Source: Candidatus Poribacteria bacterium
GTDB lineage: Bacteria; Poribacteria; WGA-4E; UBA9662
Reading direction: 5' to 3'
Assembly (NCBI GenBank): GCA_030748495.1
Contig: JASMLX010000054.1
Span: 1-41,608, forward strand
Length of the DNA: 41,608 bases
Shown here: in pieces, positions 25,668 through 35,244 of the stretch
Layout: the number at the start of each line of letters is the position of its first letter
How positions within the stretch are numbered: position 1 is the stretch's first letter
Notes under the pieces: generated by a model
Told to the model about the DNA's origin: nothing
Databases searched by the model: none
What the model saw: only the letters and a program-made list of their open reading frames with translations
Position numbers and translations under genes: made by a program

Positions 25668-27254
25668 ATGAATATTCGTGGTGGACAAAAGGGCGTTAAG
25701 CCACAGCGGCAGATAATTCTAATTCTCGATTTCGGATCTCAATATACACAGCTCATTGCACGGCGAATTCGGGAGCGAAACGTCTATTGCGAAATCCATC
25801 CCTACTATTTATCTCTTGCCGATATTGAAGCACTACAACCGGAAGGAATTGTATTGTCTGGTGGACCGGCTAGCGTCTATGCGCCTTCCGCTCCACTACC
25901 GGATAAGCGTATCTTTGAACTTGGTCTTCCAATTCTCGGTATCTGCTATGGGATGCAAGTGTTAGCCTACCTTTCAGTCAGTGGCCAAGTACATCCAGCG
26001 ACGACACGTGAATACGGGTTAGCAGAAATAGATCTAAGCTCCCAATCGATTCAGACGAGCAATGCACTCTTTGCTGGCTTGCCTAATAGCTTCGACGTTT
26101 GGATGAGCCACGGGGATCGAATTGACCAACTACCCGACGGATTTCAGTCGATTGCCAAGACAGATAACTCACCGGTCGCCGCTATGATGAATTTGGAGAA
26201 AAACTTCTATGGCCTCCAGTTTCACCCAGAGGTTGTTCACACCAAAGATCAGGATCTGATTTTGGCCAATTATGTTCACCAGATCTGTGGTTGCGAAGGC
26301 GACTGGACCATGCACTCTTTTATTGAGGAGACAGTAGAAAAAATCCAAAACCAAACAGATGGAGGACGAGTGTTGTGTGCCGTCAGCGGTGGTGTCGATT
26401 CAACGGTATTGACCGCACTGGTTCAGCGTGCCATCGGCCAACAGTTGGTCTGCGTATTTGTCAACAATGGACTGTTACGTCAGAATGAATCGGATCAAGT
26501 TCTAGAAATGTTCCAGTCGTTAAAGGTTGATGTTCACTATGTCGATGCTACCGATCGTTTTCTGAATCGTCTGGCTGGAGTTGAAAATCCAGAGCAGAAA
26601 CGTAAAATTATCGGTGATGAATTTATTCGAGTTTTTCAAGATCAACTCAACCAGCTAGGACAAATCGACTTTTTAGCTCAAGGGACACTCTATCCAGACG
26701 TCATTGAGAGCGTTTCGGTTAAGGGGCCTTCAGCCACCATAAAAACTCATCATAATGTCGGTGGCTTACCTGAAAATTTGCCTTTTCAGTTGGTTGAACC
26801 CTTACAGGAACTGTTCAAAGATGAAGTGCGAGCAGTTGGGACAGCACTTGGACTGCCCGACTCAGTTTTGGGGAGACATCCGTTCCCCGGTCCCGGTTTG
26901 GCGGTTCGGGTTTTGGGCGAGATTACACCCGGACGGTTAGAGGTTTTGCGCCAGGCAGATCAGATCTTCATTGAGGAGATTCGTCAGGCGGGGATTTACG
27001 ACCAAATTTGGCAAGCCTTAACCGTTCTGTTGCCGGTTAAAACTGTTGGCGTCATGGGTGATGAACGCACCTACGAAAATGCAGTTGCCTTGAGAGCCGT
27101 CACCAGTTTGGATGGAATGACCGCTGACTGGGCCAAGATCCCACACGATCTACTAGGACAAATCTCCAATCGGATTATCAACCAGGTCCGTGGCATCAAT
27201 CGCGTGGTCTATGATATCAGTTCTAAACCGCCTGGAACCATCGAATGGGAATAA
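25668..27254 (+). CDS. guaA: GMP synthase (glutamine-hydrolysing)
   Basis: 528 residues from ATG 25668; an earlier in-frame ATG at 25611, with AAAGGGG directly before it, would add 19 residues, and neither has an ideally spaced ribosome-binding site. N-terminal GATase: [20 protein letters not shown], the Cys nucleophile in [10 protein letters not shown], and [10 protein letters not shown] with the His/Glu pair. ATP-pyrophosphatase domain: [16 protein letters not shown] (the PP-loop SGGVDS). C-terminal dimerisation domain: [20 protein letters not shown] and [18 protein letters not shown] at the very end. It makes GMP from XMP, glutamine and ATP in the last step of guanine-nucleotide synthesis. 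I looked for a purine riboswitch in the 200-base leader and saw none. Confidence 0.95.
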   Translation: MNIRGGQKGVKPQRQIILILDFGSQYTQLIARRIRERNVYCEIHPYYLSLADIEALQPEGIVLSGGPASVYAPSAPLPDKRIFELGLPILGICYGMQVLAYLSVSGQVHPATTREYGLAEIDLSSQSIQTSNALFAGLPNSFDVWMSHGDRIDQLPDGFQSIAKTDNSPVAAMMNLEKNFYGLQFHPEVVHTKDQDLILANYVHQICGCEGDWTMHSFIEETVEKIQNQTDGGRVLCAVSGGVDSTVLTALVQRAIGQQLVCVFVNNGLLRQNESDQVLEMFQSLKVDVHYVDATDRFLNRLAGVENPEQKRKIIGDEFIRVFQDQLNQLGQIDFLAQGTLYPDVIESVSVKGPSATIKTHHNVGGLPENLPFQLVEPLQELFKDEVRAVGTALGLPDSVLGRHPFPGPGLAVRVLGEITPGRLEVLRQADQIFIEEIRQAGIYDQIWQALTVLLPVKTVGVMGDERTYENAVALRAVTSLDGMTADWAKIPHDLLGQISNRIINQVRGINRVVYDISSKPPGTIEWE

Positions 27255-27326
27255 AGGTTGGGCTTTTTGCGTGGGTCATGCACTCATTCTGCGCGAGTTA
27301 CACTATACTCAGAGTTTGTTAACCGT

Positions 27327-27800
27327 TTAGTTAGAAAGTTCTGGAATCCATAACAAGTAGGCATCTTCGCCATTGTCAGAATAGTATTTTTTCCGAATAG
27401 AATGAATCTGAAAACCGAACCGGCGGTATAGATTCTGAGCCGCCAGGTTGCTAACCCTGACCTCTAAAAAGACCAACTCCCCCCCCATTTTTTTTATCCG
27501 ATCTAATATTTCTTTCAACAACGCTTTTCCAATTCCTCGTCGGCGATAAGCTGGATCAACAGCGAAATTGGTAATATGTGCATCTCCTGTGATCAGCATA
27601 AAATGAGCATAGGCCACTACTGTTTCTTCTAATACTACTACTAAGAGATGAGAGTGTGTGTGCTTCTCACTCAGTGCTTGGCGAAATGCGGTTTCACTCC
27701 ATGGTGTTGCGAAGGACTGTCGCTCAATACGCAGAGCAACTGGTAGATCTGTAATCTTCATAGATCTAAAAATCAGTGTTGAGGTTAAACTCCCTTTCAT
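27327..27800 (-). CDS. rimI: Ribosomal-protein-alanine N-acetyltransferase (GNAT)
   Basis: 157 residues. RimI family: FRSMKITDLPVALRIERQSF and TPWSETAFRQAL in the N-terminal part, then AHITNFAVDPAYRRRGIGKA with the acetyl-CoA pyrophosphate loop (RRRGIGKA), ELVFLEVRVSNLAAQNLYRR and FGFQIHSIRKKYY at the C-terminus. It acetylates the N-terminal Ala of ribosomal protein S18. The start at 27800 keeps the first beta-strand; a second ATG at 27761 would remove it. It is convergent with guaA and no partner genes such as tsaB/tsaD are adjacent. Confidence 0.87.
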   Translation of the reverse strand: MKGSLTSTLIFRSMKITDLPVALRIERQSFATPWSETAFRQALSEKHTHSHLLVVVLEETVVAYAHFMLITGDAHITNFAVDPAYRRRGIGKALLKEILDRIKKMGGELVFLEVRVSNLAAQNLYRRFGFQIHSIRKKYYSDNGEDAYLLWIPELSN

Positions 27801-28340
27801 CTATTTAGGTTCGACGTAGAGTAGTAACGGGTCAAAAATTACTTCTCATTTCCCCCTGTCAGAAAGCTCGCCTGCAGACATACTTCCCAGCCCTTCTATT
27901 TCCCATAGCAGCCGGTTTTGTAATCGCCCGGCGCATCATTGCCCGTAATCCGCAAGCCGTTTTTTTAGCCCTGGAAACCACAGGAACTGTTAACATTAAT
28001 TAATCGTTAGTGCACACTGTGGCCATTGGAGAAAAGATTAGTATGAACAGAGAACTATTGTGAAACGGCTAGTGGAAACGCATCAAGGATCTTCCTCGCC
28101 AGGCTAGAGGGGGGCTCTGACAAGACCGGTGAGATCAAGCGCTTGCCCCTTGGAACTGTTGTGGTAGATTGCACGGACCGGGCCGCCTTAGCCCAACCGG
28201 CTTGCTGCCTCTTGCAACCAGTAACTGTGTGTACAGGCGGTCCTCCCGTTGAGAGCAGAAAGAGATTTGGAAACGTTTGCCCGAACATGTCTCTGATGGT
28301 ATTGATCTGCAACAACTGACCACAACGACTTTTAACCTAC
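27801..28340. other. 540-base region without a recognised gene; possible gene remnants on both strands
   Basis: A plus-strand frame near 27840-28004 reads naturally (LQTYFPALLFPIAAGFVIAR, RIIARNPQAVFLALETTG) with no start. A minus-strand frame near 28055-28320 reads INTIRDMFGQTFPNLFLLST then GGPPVHTVTGCKR, vaguely like a spermidine-synthase-type tail. Neither is complete and I do not assign a family. This may be another decayed locus. Confidence 0.3.
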
Positions 28341-29219
28341 CTATTCGGCAGGCACAATTTGATCTTCCAGGGTTAAAGCGTAGTCGAGTAGTGCCTGTGC
28401 ATAGAGCGGATTGTGCATACCGAAACCTGCATCCCCTTTGACCATGTCGTAGTTCAGCTTGGCATCTTGATAAGCCTTAGATTCAAGATTGGTTGCGACG
28501 TTCAGTATCTGTTTGACTTGCGCCATTTTATTGGTGATGGTTTCTCGGTATTGCTGTATCCTGGCGTCCATATTCTCGTGGCATCGGACACAGGTTGAAT
28601 AGTCTGCTTTGAAGGTGTGGCCTCCATGCTTGGCGACTGTCTTGGAGGTATCCTTATCCATATGGCAATAGATACACCGATTTTTCATAATTTTGGAATG
28701 TTTGGACGGCATCCGTTTGACACCAGCACCCAGTCGTCCCATGAACATCTCTGATTGTGATTGATGGATAATACCAGCCCCGGCACAACCGCAATCCATC
28801 TTGTGGCAGGTGGTACAAAGTGTTTTCGGGTTTTTAGTCAGGTAGTGCTCACGAGTACTGCTATGAAGATGGCAAAACGAGCAGGAGACTGCATTGACAG
28901 CCGTTTTCAACGAGATCTGTTCACCGTGTGTTCTCCATTCGCCACTATTAAATTGGGTATAGCCAGCAGAATGACAGCCCAAGCAGGAATCGCGCGTTTC
29001 GTACTTGCCTTCAATCAGGTTGACCAAAGCCTGCTTATGGTTGGATTGGTGCCACTCTTGGTAAGCCACCTCCTCGGCATGGCAGGTAAAACACTTTTCC
29101 TGGAAGGGATTGTTTTGCCCGACCTGATCTTCGTTTGCGGGAATGGCAGGTATCTGATGAATTGTAATAATGCCAATCAGCATCAAGCCAAGTGTCCATA
29201 AAATCAGTTGTATTTTCAC
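28341..29219 (-). CDS. Periplasmic hexaheme cytochrome c
   Basis: 292 residues from GTG 29219, six bases after GGAG. Signal peptide or membrane anchor ~1-28 (LILWTLGLMLIGIITI). There are six CxxCH heme-c motifs, starting at Cys43 (CFTCH), Cys79 (CLGCH), Cys113 (CSFCH), Cys135 (CTTCH), Cys182 (CIYCH) and Cys210 (CVRCH), plus many extra His for bis-His ligation. The C-terminal ~70 residues are heme-free and helical. The pattern fits DmsE/MtrA- or NapC/NrfH-like multiheme carriers involved in periplasmic electron transfer. The partner is unknown and no terminal reductase is in the window. Confidence 0.87.
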   Translation of the reverse strand: MKIQLILWTLGLMLIGIITIHQIPAIPANEDQVGQNNPFQEKCFTCHAEEVAYQEWHQSNHKQALVNLIEGKYETRDSCLGCHSAGYTQFNSGEWRTHGEQISLKTAVNAVSCSFCHLHSSTREHYLTKNPKTLCTTCHKMDCGCAGAGIIHQSQSEMFMGRLGAGVKRMPSKHSKIMKNRCIYCHMDKDTSKTVAKHGGHTFKADYSTCVRCHENMDARIQQYRETITNKMAQVKQILNVATNLESKAYQDAKLNYDMVKGDAGFGMHNPLYAQALLDYALTLEDQIVPAE

Positions 29220-29333
29220 AATTACTCCGAATCCTAAATTGAGGGTGATTATGTCAGTCCGCTAGGCAAATAGTATCAAACTTTCCCGTTCAAAGCAATG
29301 CCACGGTCAAATAATTGTCTCGGCTAGCCCAGG

Positions 29334-31106
29334 TTAAAGAACCCTCGGTTCGACACTTAACGTCTTTTGATGAGTATAGTGGACAAAGCCGGCACCTCGT
29401 CGCTTCATCACATATTTAAACCAGGTGTAATCGACAGGAACATGGCTGGAGTGCTTGGCTTTGCTATTAGCGGCAGCGATTTGGGCCGCCAGTAGCAATG
29501 TCGGCATCGGAATGCCCGGCTTGCGTTCCGGATTGCGGATAATCACGTGAGAACCGTGTATTTGCCGAGCGTGTAACCACATATCGTTGCTCTTTGCCAC
29601 CCGTCGTAGCAGGAGGTCATTTTCATTACTATTCCGACCAACATAGATCTGAAATCCGTCTGGTGAAGTATACCTCCGAAAGGTTGTTTCGCCTTGGTTA
29701 TTCCGATTCTTAGGCCCGCTTTTATCGCTGATCCAACCTTTGCCGGCCAATTGGCTCCGGATGGAGAGCAGGTCTTCAACTGTATCAGCCGTTTCGACCT
29801 GTATCCGGTAGTGGTCGATAACTTCCAGTTCAGCCTCATTATCAGAGACCAACTGTTGGATGACCGACCATCCCCGTTTTGCTTTGGTATATTGTTTAAA
29901 TAACTGTTGCGCATTTTGGGATGGGCTCATCCCCGGATCCAGCCTCAGTTTTCGCATCTTTAGATCAGAGTCGTAGTAATCCATAACTTCGACTTCAACC
30001 TGACCGGGCTTAATTCGGTGCAGGTTAGCGGTTAACAATTCTCCCTGCTGCCGAAAGACTTCAGCCTTATCCGCAGTTTCCAGATCATCCCAAAGCTGAT
30101 TTAGCTTGCGTTCCACTGTCTGTTGACGTCTCTTAAGCATTTGTCGCAAAGCCTGGAACTGGCGTTGCATGATCTCTTTCTGCTCGATAGCATGATAGTA
30201 AGCGTAGACGGCATCACTGACGGTTTCGAAGTATTGACTGGTTGCGCCGGCAAGTTGTTGCAGAGCGATGGTTGAGACTAGGCTCTGCTGGTCATCGGTT
30301 ACAATTTGTGGCTGGCCTGCCTCTGAGGTCCATTCTGCACGGACCTGGTCGAAGGCCAGCCAAGCCTGTTCCAGGTCAAGTGAATTGGATGCCGACTGAG
30401 AGTCCAACGCTCCTGTGGTTCCTAAGGAGAAAGACTCACAGTTGGCTCGATAAATAATCTCTTTTGCGATCGCAGGGCTAATACCGTCAATTGCTTGCAT
30501 CAGTTTCCGCCAGGACGGTGACGTGTCGATAAATATCTCGAACCAACCCTCAACGTCCAGTTCCAGTGGGTCTGTCTTGTCGAACTGAGGTGGAAGTTGA
30601 TAGGGCTCTCCGGGTTCTACCGTTCGGACACGACTCATCGAGTCATCGATATGCTTGATGCTCTCCAGAATCTTTCCTGTCGATTGATCGACTAAAATAA
30701 TGTTGCTGTGCTTGCCCATTAACTCGACCATTAACGATTTTGGGCCTGGTTCCAGTAGTTCGGCGTAGGGTTGGACGGTGATCTGCATAATTCGGTCCCA
30801 TCCAATCTGCTGGATATCGGTGATAACACTTCGTGCCAGGTGGCGAAACAGAAATTCTGCGAAGTGAGACTGTTTTTGACCTTTAGGCTGATCAGGGAGC
30901 AGATGTGTCCGCGCATGAACGGCATGAGATGAAATCAGCAGGTAGACGGTTGATCTGACATCGGTATTGTTGGCCAAGGTTTGCATGTCTGGCGAAATCT
31001 TGAGCGCAATGGTATGAGCATCTAGCTGTTGTACATGTCGGATAACACCATTCCTCAACAGGTGTTGATATTCTACGATTAATTGACGTAAGATGAGACT
31101 ATCCAT
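29334..31106 (-). CDS. rqcH: RqcH/Rqc2-type NFACT ribosome quality-control protein
   Basis: 590 residues, typical length. Starts at ATG 31106 with AGGAGAG four bases upstream. The NFACT-N domain opens MDSLILRQLIVEYQHLLRNG. The catalytic-type pair Asp104-Arg105 sits in GWDRIMQITV and is followed by VELMGKHSNIILVD. A long central coiled coil follows (MQRQFQALRQMLKRRQQTVE). The C-terminal NFACT-R (DUF814) domain shows SPDGFQIYVGRNSNENDLLL, then RVAKSNDMWLHARQIHGSHV and ends HYTHQKTLSVEPRVL. Bacterial RqcH binds obstructed 50S-peptidyl-tRNA and adds poly-alanine tails for degradation. The DR motif needed for tailing is kept. A promoter is visible just upstream. Confidence 0.9.
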   Translation of the reverse strand: MDSLILRQLIVEYQHLLRNGVIRHVQQLDAHTIALKISPDMQTLANNTDVRSTVYLLISSHAVHARTHLLPDQPKGQKQSHFAEFLFRHLARSVITDIQQIGWDRIMQITVQPYAELLEPGPKSLMVELMGKHSNIILVDQSTGKILESIKHIDDSMSRVRTVEPGEPYQLPPQFDKTDPLELDVEGWFEIFIDTSPSWRKLMQAIDGISPAIAKEIIYRANCESFSLGTTGALDSQSASNSLDLEQAWLAFDQVRAEWTSEAGQPQIVTDDQQSLVSTIALQQLAGATSQYFETVSDAVYAYYHAIEQKEIMQRQFQALRQMLKRRQQTVERKLNQLWDDLETADKAEVFRQQGELLTANLHRIKPGQVEVEVMDYYDSDLKMRKLRLDPGMSPSQNAQQLFKQYTKAKRGWSVIQQLVSDNEAELEVIDHYRIQVETADTVEDLLSIRSQLAGKGWISDKSGPKNRNNQGETTFRRYTSPDGFQIYVGRNSNENDLLLRRVAKSNDMWLHARQIHGSHVIIRNPERKPGIPMPTLLLAAQIAAANSKAKHSSHVPVDYTWFKYVMKRRGAGFVHYTHQKTLSVEPRVL

Positions 31107-31156
31107 TGCACTCTCCTGTTTTTTCGCGCCTCACGGGCGAACCCCGTCACTATTTT

Positions 31157-31184
31157 AGCATATTGCCACCACCTCTATTGACAA
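31157..31184 (-). promoter_or_regulatory. Probable sigma70-type promoter of rqcH
   Basis: On the minus strand TTGTCA (31184-31179) and TATGCT (31162-31157) are 16 bp apart, with the -10 followed by AAAAT. The same -10 hexamer is used in front of infC. The start codon lies ~50 nt downstream. Confidence 0.5.
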
Positions 31185-31439
31185 AAAGACAGACCATGAT
31201 AGCAGCAACTAATTTCCAGTATAAAATCATAAGTTCTTGAAGGGAAGAGTATCTGTCGAAATCAACTCCCATCAGAAAGATTACCCCGCTAGCCTAACCT
31301 TCCGCCAAGTGCCAGCGATGGAGAAAAAGGAGTTACGGCTGACATCTGTCCTCATTTGTCTCCAACGGCACTCGATTTTATTTGACCGGGGACTGTCGGT
31401 CGGTAGAAACACCGCATAAATTTTCTGTGTACAGGACTC

Positions 31440-32316
31440 AAAAAATGGGCCGGACATCTCCGTGGTATGGGTTTTGGGATTGTCCCATCTCAGAAAAATG
31501 AAATGCTATCCCGCATCTCACACCGGGCTTGGGGATAGCTCTCAACTTCCATGGTCCGTTTGCGGTCGAAGATTTGGTCCAGCCCTTCACCGGTGGGATC
31601 AACAGCCCTTGCCGGAAGATATTTAACTCCATCTTGGCCAGGAGAGGCCATTTGGTTTTGCTCATTGAGGCATTGATACCCTCGGCCAATCTCAGAGCCC
31701 AATGGATTTCGGTTTCATCAAAGTAGACCATCACCGTTGGCCTGGTGCGAACTGATGGTCTGATGGCCGGGAAAATTATCTCCACATCATCGGAGGTCCG
31801 TGTGTGGTTGTCAGCTTTTTTTATGGCTTCGGTTCTATCCCGTTTTTGAGTGTCCTGTGGGTCAGGTGAAGTGATTCTTAACTGACTCCTGCCCATCTCG
31901 ATTTTATGCCAGCCTAAAATATACCACTGAGGTGAACAACTGAGCGTAACGGAATAATATTGTTGACCGTAATTAGATCGCAACTTCTGTGTCCGGTTCT
32001 GACCGCGAGTGTTAAGTTTTTCAAATGAGTAAGGGAGTTGACAAATAATCTCCGTCCATTGCCCGCCAGTTAAACTCAACTTCGGGTGCCGTCCAGGATT
32101 TTGAAGAGGTCGTAATTATTCGAATCCTCCCTGGTTGTAAGCGTGAATGATCTGGCGAATGGTCTGAGGAGTGACGTTGAAAATGGATGCTAATTGGCTG
32201 ATCTTTCTTCCTTCAGTCGAAAGTTGAACCGTTAGCAATCACCTATAGGTGTGCGGCGGGTACAACTCTTTATCGCTTCGATGAGTTGGATTTTGTCCGC
32301 TTCATCAGAGATGATA
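31440..32316 (-). mobile_element. Degenerate IS630-like transposase remnant
   Basis: Minus-strand reading from ~32.31 kb: DEADKIQLIEAIKSCTRRTP, then after a frame change the HTH LTVQLSTEGRKISQLASIFN and VTPQTIRQIIHAYNQGGFE, a TAA stop, LRPLQNPGRHPKLSLTGGQW, then YYSVTLSCSPQWYILGWHKI, ITSPDPQ and later VMVYFDETEIHWALRLAEG, the IS630/Tc1-like D-E catalytic region. Order and motifs match IS630 transposases, but stops and shifts make it inactive, and the downstream catalytic part is scrambled across frames. I did not find convincing terminal inverted repeats or a TA duplication. Confidence 0.6.
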
Positions 32317-32797
32317 GCCTACGTTTAACTATGGAACCCGATCAGGTGGTGGTGTTTAGCAACATTAATTTCTGGTTCTTGAAAATTTCGTGAGAGCAAC
32401 GACAGTTTCGTAATTCCACCGCTACGACAACCCCAATTTGGGATTAAGTCAGCTTAAATGTATGAAAACGCTTAACCTGATTGGACTAGTGGCACTAAAA
32501 TATCGACTTGATCTCTTGGTTTCACACTAAAATAATTGCTCTTCAAAAAAAGTGAATAATTCCAGCTTTTCGGTTATAATCGGTGTAATGGACTGTTAAG
32601 CCTATAAAGGGTTATGATCCGGCTTATAATTTCCTGCTTGGCGACTGCTAGATCACCTGGCCGGATTTATTCTCGATGCGGTGAGCAAATTGCAGAATGC
32701 ATCAGCCGGAGCGTCATCCGGAAAGCCCAATTCTTGATCAGTCGGACATCGACGGTTCGAGGTAAAAAACCTGATCGATATGTTTACTTGAATTTAA
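32317..32797 (+). other. 480-base region between IS630 remnant and HAD gene
   Basis: Mostly AT-rich with no convincing gene. Short open frames at 32.6-32.8 kb (for example TARSPGRIYSRCGEQIAECI) have no recognisable motif or start context. It must contain the promoter of the HAD gene, but I could not pick one hexamer pair over others. Confidence 0.35.
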
Positions 32798-33484
32798 ATG
32801 AAAATGGAATTAGAGAAATTTGATGCTATCATTTTTGACATGGATGGTACTTTGCTGGACACTGAGCGATTATCTTATTTGGCTTTTCTGGAGGCTTGCC
32901 GGGAACACGAGTTCGAGAACATGGAAAAAGCCGAAGCCGTCTACCGTCAGTGTATCGGTTGCAATAGTACCAAGTTAAAGCAGATTCTTCGGGAAGGATT
33001 TGGGAAAACGCTTCCCCCTGAGTTTTACGAGAGGTGGCGCAGAATCTACAGCCGCGATGCTTACGAGAAAGCGCCCCCTGTTAAGCCGGGGGCTAGAGAG
33101 TTGTTATCGTTCTTAGAATCACGCAATATGGTGATGGCCGTAGCCACCTCGACCAAGTATATCAATGCCATTAAAAAACTGAAATCTACGCAATTAGATC
33201 ACTATTTTCAGACAGTCGTTGGAGGCGATCAAGTGGAGAAAAGTAAGCCAGACCCTGAGATTTTTCAATTGACGATCTCCTCGCTCCAGGCTCATCCCAG
33301 TAGATGCCTGGCCCTGGAAGATAGCAACAATGGTACCCTGGCGGCACACAGTGCAGGCATGTTTGTCTACCAGATACCCGATATGCTCCCGCCTTCTGAA
33401 GAGGTCAAGACGTTAGTAGGGAATCGGCTGAGAATCTTTACATCGCTTTCGGCTGTTCTGGAGAAATTGAAATTACAATCTTAG
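32798..33484 (+). CDS. HAD-superfamily hydrolase (beta-phosphoglucomutase/phosphatase-like)
   Basis: 228 residues. Motif I FDAIIFDMDGTLLDTE (nucleophile Asp14, acid/base Asp16); helical C1 cap ~25-90; motif II MAVATSTKY; motif III Lys in VEKSKPDPEIF; motif IV LALEDSNNGTLAAHSAGM with paired acidic metal ligands. Subfamily I HAD with an alpha-helical cap; such enzymes dephosphorylate sugar phosphates or act as beta-phosphoglucomutases. Substrate unknown. Two in-frame ATGs (32798, 32804) are possible and neither has a strong ribosome-binding site. Confidence 0.88.
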   Translation: MKMELEKFDAIIFDMDGTLLDTERLSYLAFLEACREHEFENMEKAEAVYRQCIGCNSTKLKQILREGFGKTLPPEFYERWRRIYSRDAYEKAPPVKPGARELLSFLESRNMVMAVATSTKYINAIKKLKSTQLDHYFQTVVGGDQVEKSKPDPEIFQLTISSLQAHPSRCLALEDSNNGTLAAHSAGMFVYQIPDMLPPSEEVKTLVGNRLRIFTSLSAVLEKLKLQS

Positions 33485-33567
33485 TCTCTGTTTTTTCATT
33501 GTCGTCACTTAGAATGGCAACCAAACATATTCCTGTTCTGTGGAACACAATGAAGCAGGGGGACCCA

Positions 33568-33801
33568 TCACCGTGGGGATAAAGCAGAGGGCGCTAACTG
33601 TTTGGCGTTGCTAATCGTTATTTCAAGTTCTAAGCACTCTTTTGGAGATCGCCAACTTGCTTTACCCGAATCATCATCCAATCTCAATACATTTGGGCAA
33701 AGCAAACCGGCCTCTCCTCTAAAACCACTATTTCCCACCGGCCAGGTGCCACCAGCTATCTGCTTTGCCCCTACAAACCTACCGTCCTCTTTAGTATCCA
33801 A
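33568..33801 (-). CDS. Doubtful small ORF or fragment, unknown
   Basis: A 77-codon minus-strand frame with protein-like segments (VGAKQIAGGTWPVGNSGFRG, EAGLLCPNVLRLDDDSGKAS, WRSPKECLELEITISNAKQL). The frame stays open to about 33.84 kb upstream without a good start. It may be the remains of a larger gene. No family recognised, and the opposite strand is also open, so the assignment is uncertain. Confidence 0.25.
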   Translation of the reverse strand: MDTKEDGRFVGAKQIAGGTWPVGNSGFRGEAGLLCPNVLRLDDDSGKASWRSPKECLELEITISNAKQLAPSALSPR

Positions 33802-33819
33802 ACCCTCTTCGATACCGCA

Positions 33820-34092
33820 GTGAGAGAGCCACTGAACATACGAACAGGTACTGAGCTAGACAATTTAAAAATAAACGATGCTGCCGGCGGCACAAATTAC
33901 GATTGTTTAGCTGCAGAAGAACTATTCTCCAGGCAAACTCTAATTATACTCACGGACGGGTTCGCCCCTGAGATACAAAGTTGCTTTGATCATTCCATAA
34001 ATGTTATCTGGGTAATTTCGCCTAATGGCGCTGAACCGGGGGAACCCTGCTTCGATCAGCTAGAGGGGACAGTGATTAAAACGAGGGGTTAA
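33820..34092 (+). pseudogene. Fragment resembling the C-terminus of a VWA-like (DUF2201) protein
   Basis: About 90 codons from GTG 33820 (the frame is open further upstream). Readable motifs are INDAAGGTNYDCLAAEELFS, then LIILTDGFAPEIQ and INVIWVISPNGAEPG ending LEGTVIKTRG. The GGT(D/N)-...-LTDG-...-VIWV pattern is that of the last third of VWA-like/DUF2201 metallopeptidase-associated proteins. The MIDAS-bearing N-terminal part (DxSxS) is not seen, so it looks truncated. It lies directly before the Nmad3-like gene on the same strand. The family call is tentative. Confidence 0.35.
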
Positions 34093-34170
34093 ATATTTCC
34101 GATCACCGACGCGGGGTGCTTGCTCCACCTACCAAATGGCCTGTAAATGATGAATCTTGGAGGAAAAGAT

Positions 34171-34998
34171 ATGCAACTCATTCTTAGCCGAAAAGGCTTC
34201 GATAGCAGTGCGGGTGGAGTTCCAAGCCCGATTTTTCCTGACGGCCGTATCATCTCACTACCTATTCCAGACAAACGTACCGACCTGAAATACAATAATA
34301 TCGAGGTGAATGGTCATAATCTTGGACGGATCGTAGACCATCTTACGAATGGGAAAGTCCAACCGGATTCGAGCCTTCACCTCGATCCCGATCTAAATTC
34401 TGATCATTTACCTCGATCACACGAGTGGCTTCCACTATTTGGCCAGACGGGTGCTGCGCAAGGACATCTGAGAAATCAGTCAGTGATAGCCGGCGACTTA
34501 TTTGTATTTTTTGGTCTTTTCCAAGAAGTGGAGATTAGAAACGGCCGCTGGGGATTCCGTAAAAATACCAAACCAAAACACTTGATTTGGGGGTGGTTAC
34601 AGATTGGTGAGATAGTCAAGGTCGATAATATCAAAGATCAATTAGATTGGGCAAGTTATCATCCCCACTTCAACCGAGCGGAAGACGACAACAACACTCT
34701 GTATATATCGACCCGTGACGGGGCGGGTATATTTGAAGAATATTCAGAGTGTAGACAATTAACTGCACCTGAAGCGCCAAGTCCAACCCACTGGGGATTA
34801 CCTGCTTGGTTTTTCCCATATGAAAGTAGGCCGGTGCTAACGTACCACGGTAAGATGGATAGATGGCAACGCAAAGAAGAGAACGTCCTGTTGAAATCTG
34901 CCAGTCGAGGTCAGGAGTTTATCTTACAGACAGAGCATTACCCAGAAGCTAAAAGTTGGTTGAGCGGAATTGGGCTTACTTTACCCGGAAGCAAATAA
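34171..34998 (+). CDS. Nmad3-like (nucleotide modification associated domain 3) protein
   Basis: 275 residues from ATG 34171, seven bases after GGAGG; the in-frame ATGs further up (34147, 34150) lack this spacing. The opening MQLILSRKGFDSSAGGVPSP, then IFPDGRIISLPIPD, is the signature I associate with the Nmad3 family; other blocks are LPLFGQTGAAQGHLRNQSVI, AGDLFVFFGLFQEVE and LIWGWLQIGEIV. In other genomes such domains occur with base-modifying enzymes and phage- or defence-related DNA-processing genes; the reaction is not known. Cytoplasmic. Flanked by a VWA-like fragment upstream, and downstream by a tiny frame with a good ribosome-binding site. Family recognition is from memory of the motif. 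Confidence 0.6.
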   Translation: MQLILSRKGFDSSAGGVPSPIFPDGRIISLPIPDKRTDLKYNNIEVNGHNLGRIVDHLTNGKVQPDSSLHLDPDLNSDHLPRSHEWLPLFGQTGAAQGHLRNQSVIAGDLFVFFGLFQEVEIRNGRWGFRKNTKPKHLIWGWLQIGEIVKVDNIKDQLDWASYHPHFNRAEDDNNTLYISTRDGAGIFEEYSECRQLTAPEAPSPTHWGLPAWFFPYESRPVLTYHGKMDRWQRKEENVLLKSASRGQEFILQTEHYPEAKSWLSGIGLTLPGSK

Positions 34999-35009
34999 AG
35001 GTGACGAAT

Positions 35010-35045
35010 ATGAAACCCAATATTATTGAGTACCAAGCTGACTGA
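35010..35045 (+). pseudogene. Vestigial gene start (11 codons) after the Nmad3-like gene
   Basis: ATG 35010 follows AAAGGTGA with six-base spacing and encodes MKPNIIEYQAD before TGA. The position, 11 nt after the Nmad3-like stop, and the ribosome-binding site suggest the start of a third operon gene that was lost. Could also be chance. Confidence 0.25.
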
Positions 35046-35244
35046 TCACAAAACCTTCTACATTGTTGCGGCTCCTAGAAATCCAACCTAAAGTGCTTGG
35101 CAAACCTTCCGACGCATCCTAACTCGCACCTGACCAATTCTCCCTGCTCTTGTGAGAAAAAGACTGAGTTCTCCGTGAGCGATATCGTTTGTATGAAAGT
35201 CTCTCTTTAAGTCTAAAATATTCTCCACTTCATAATGGGGACAA

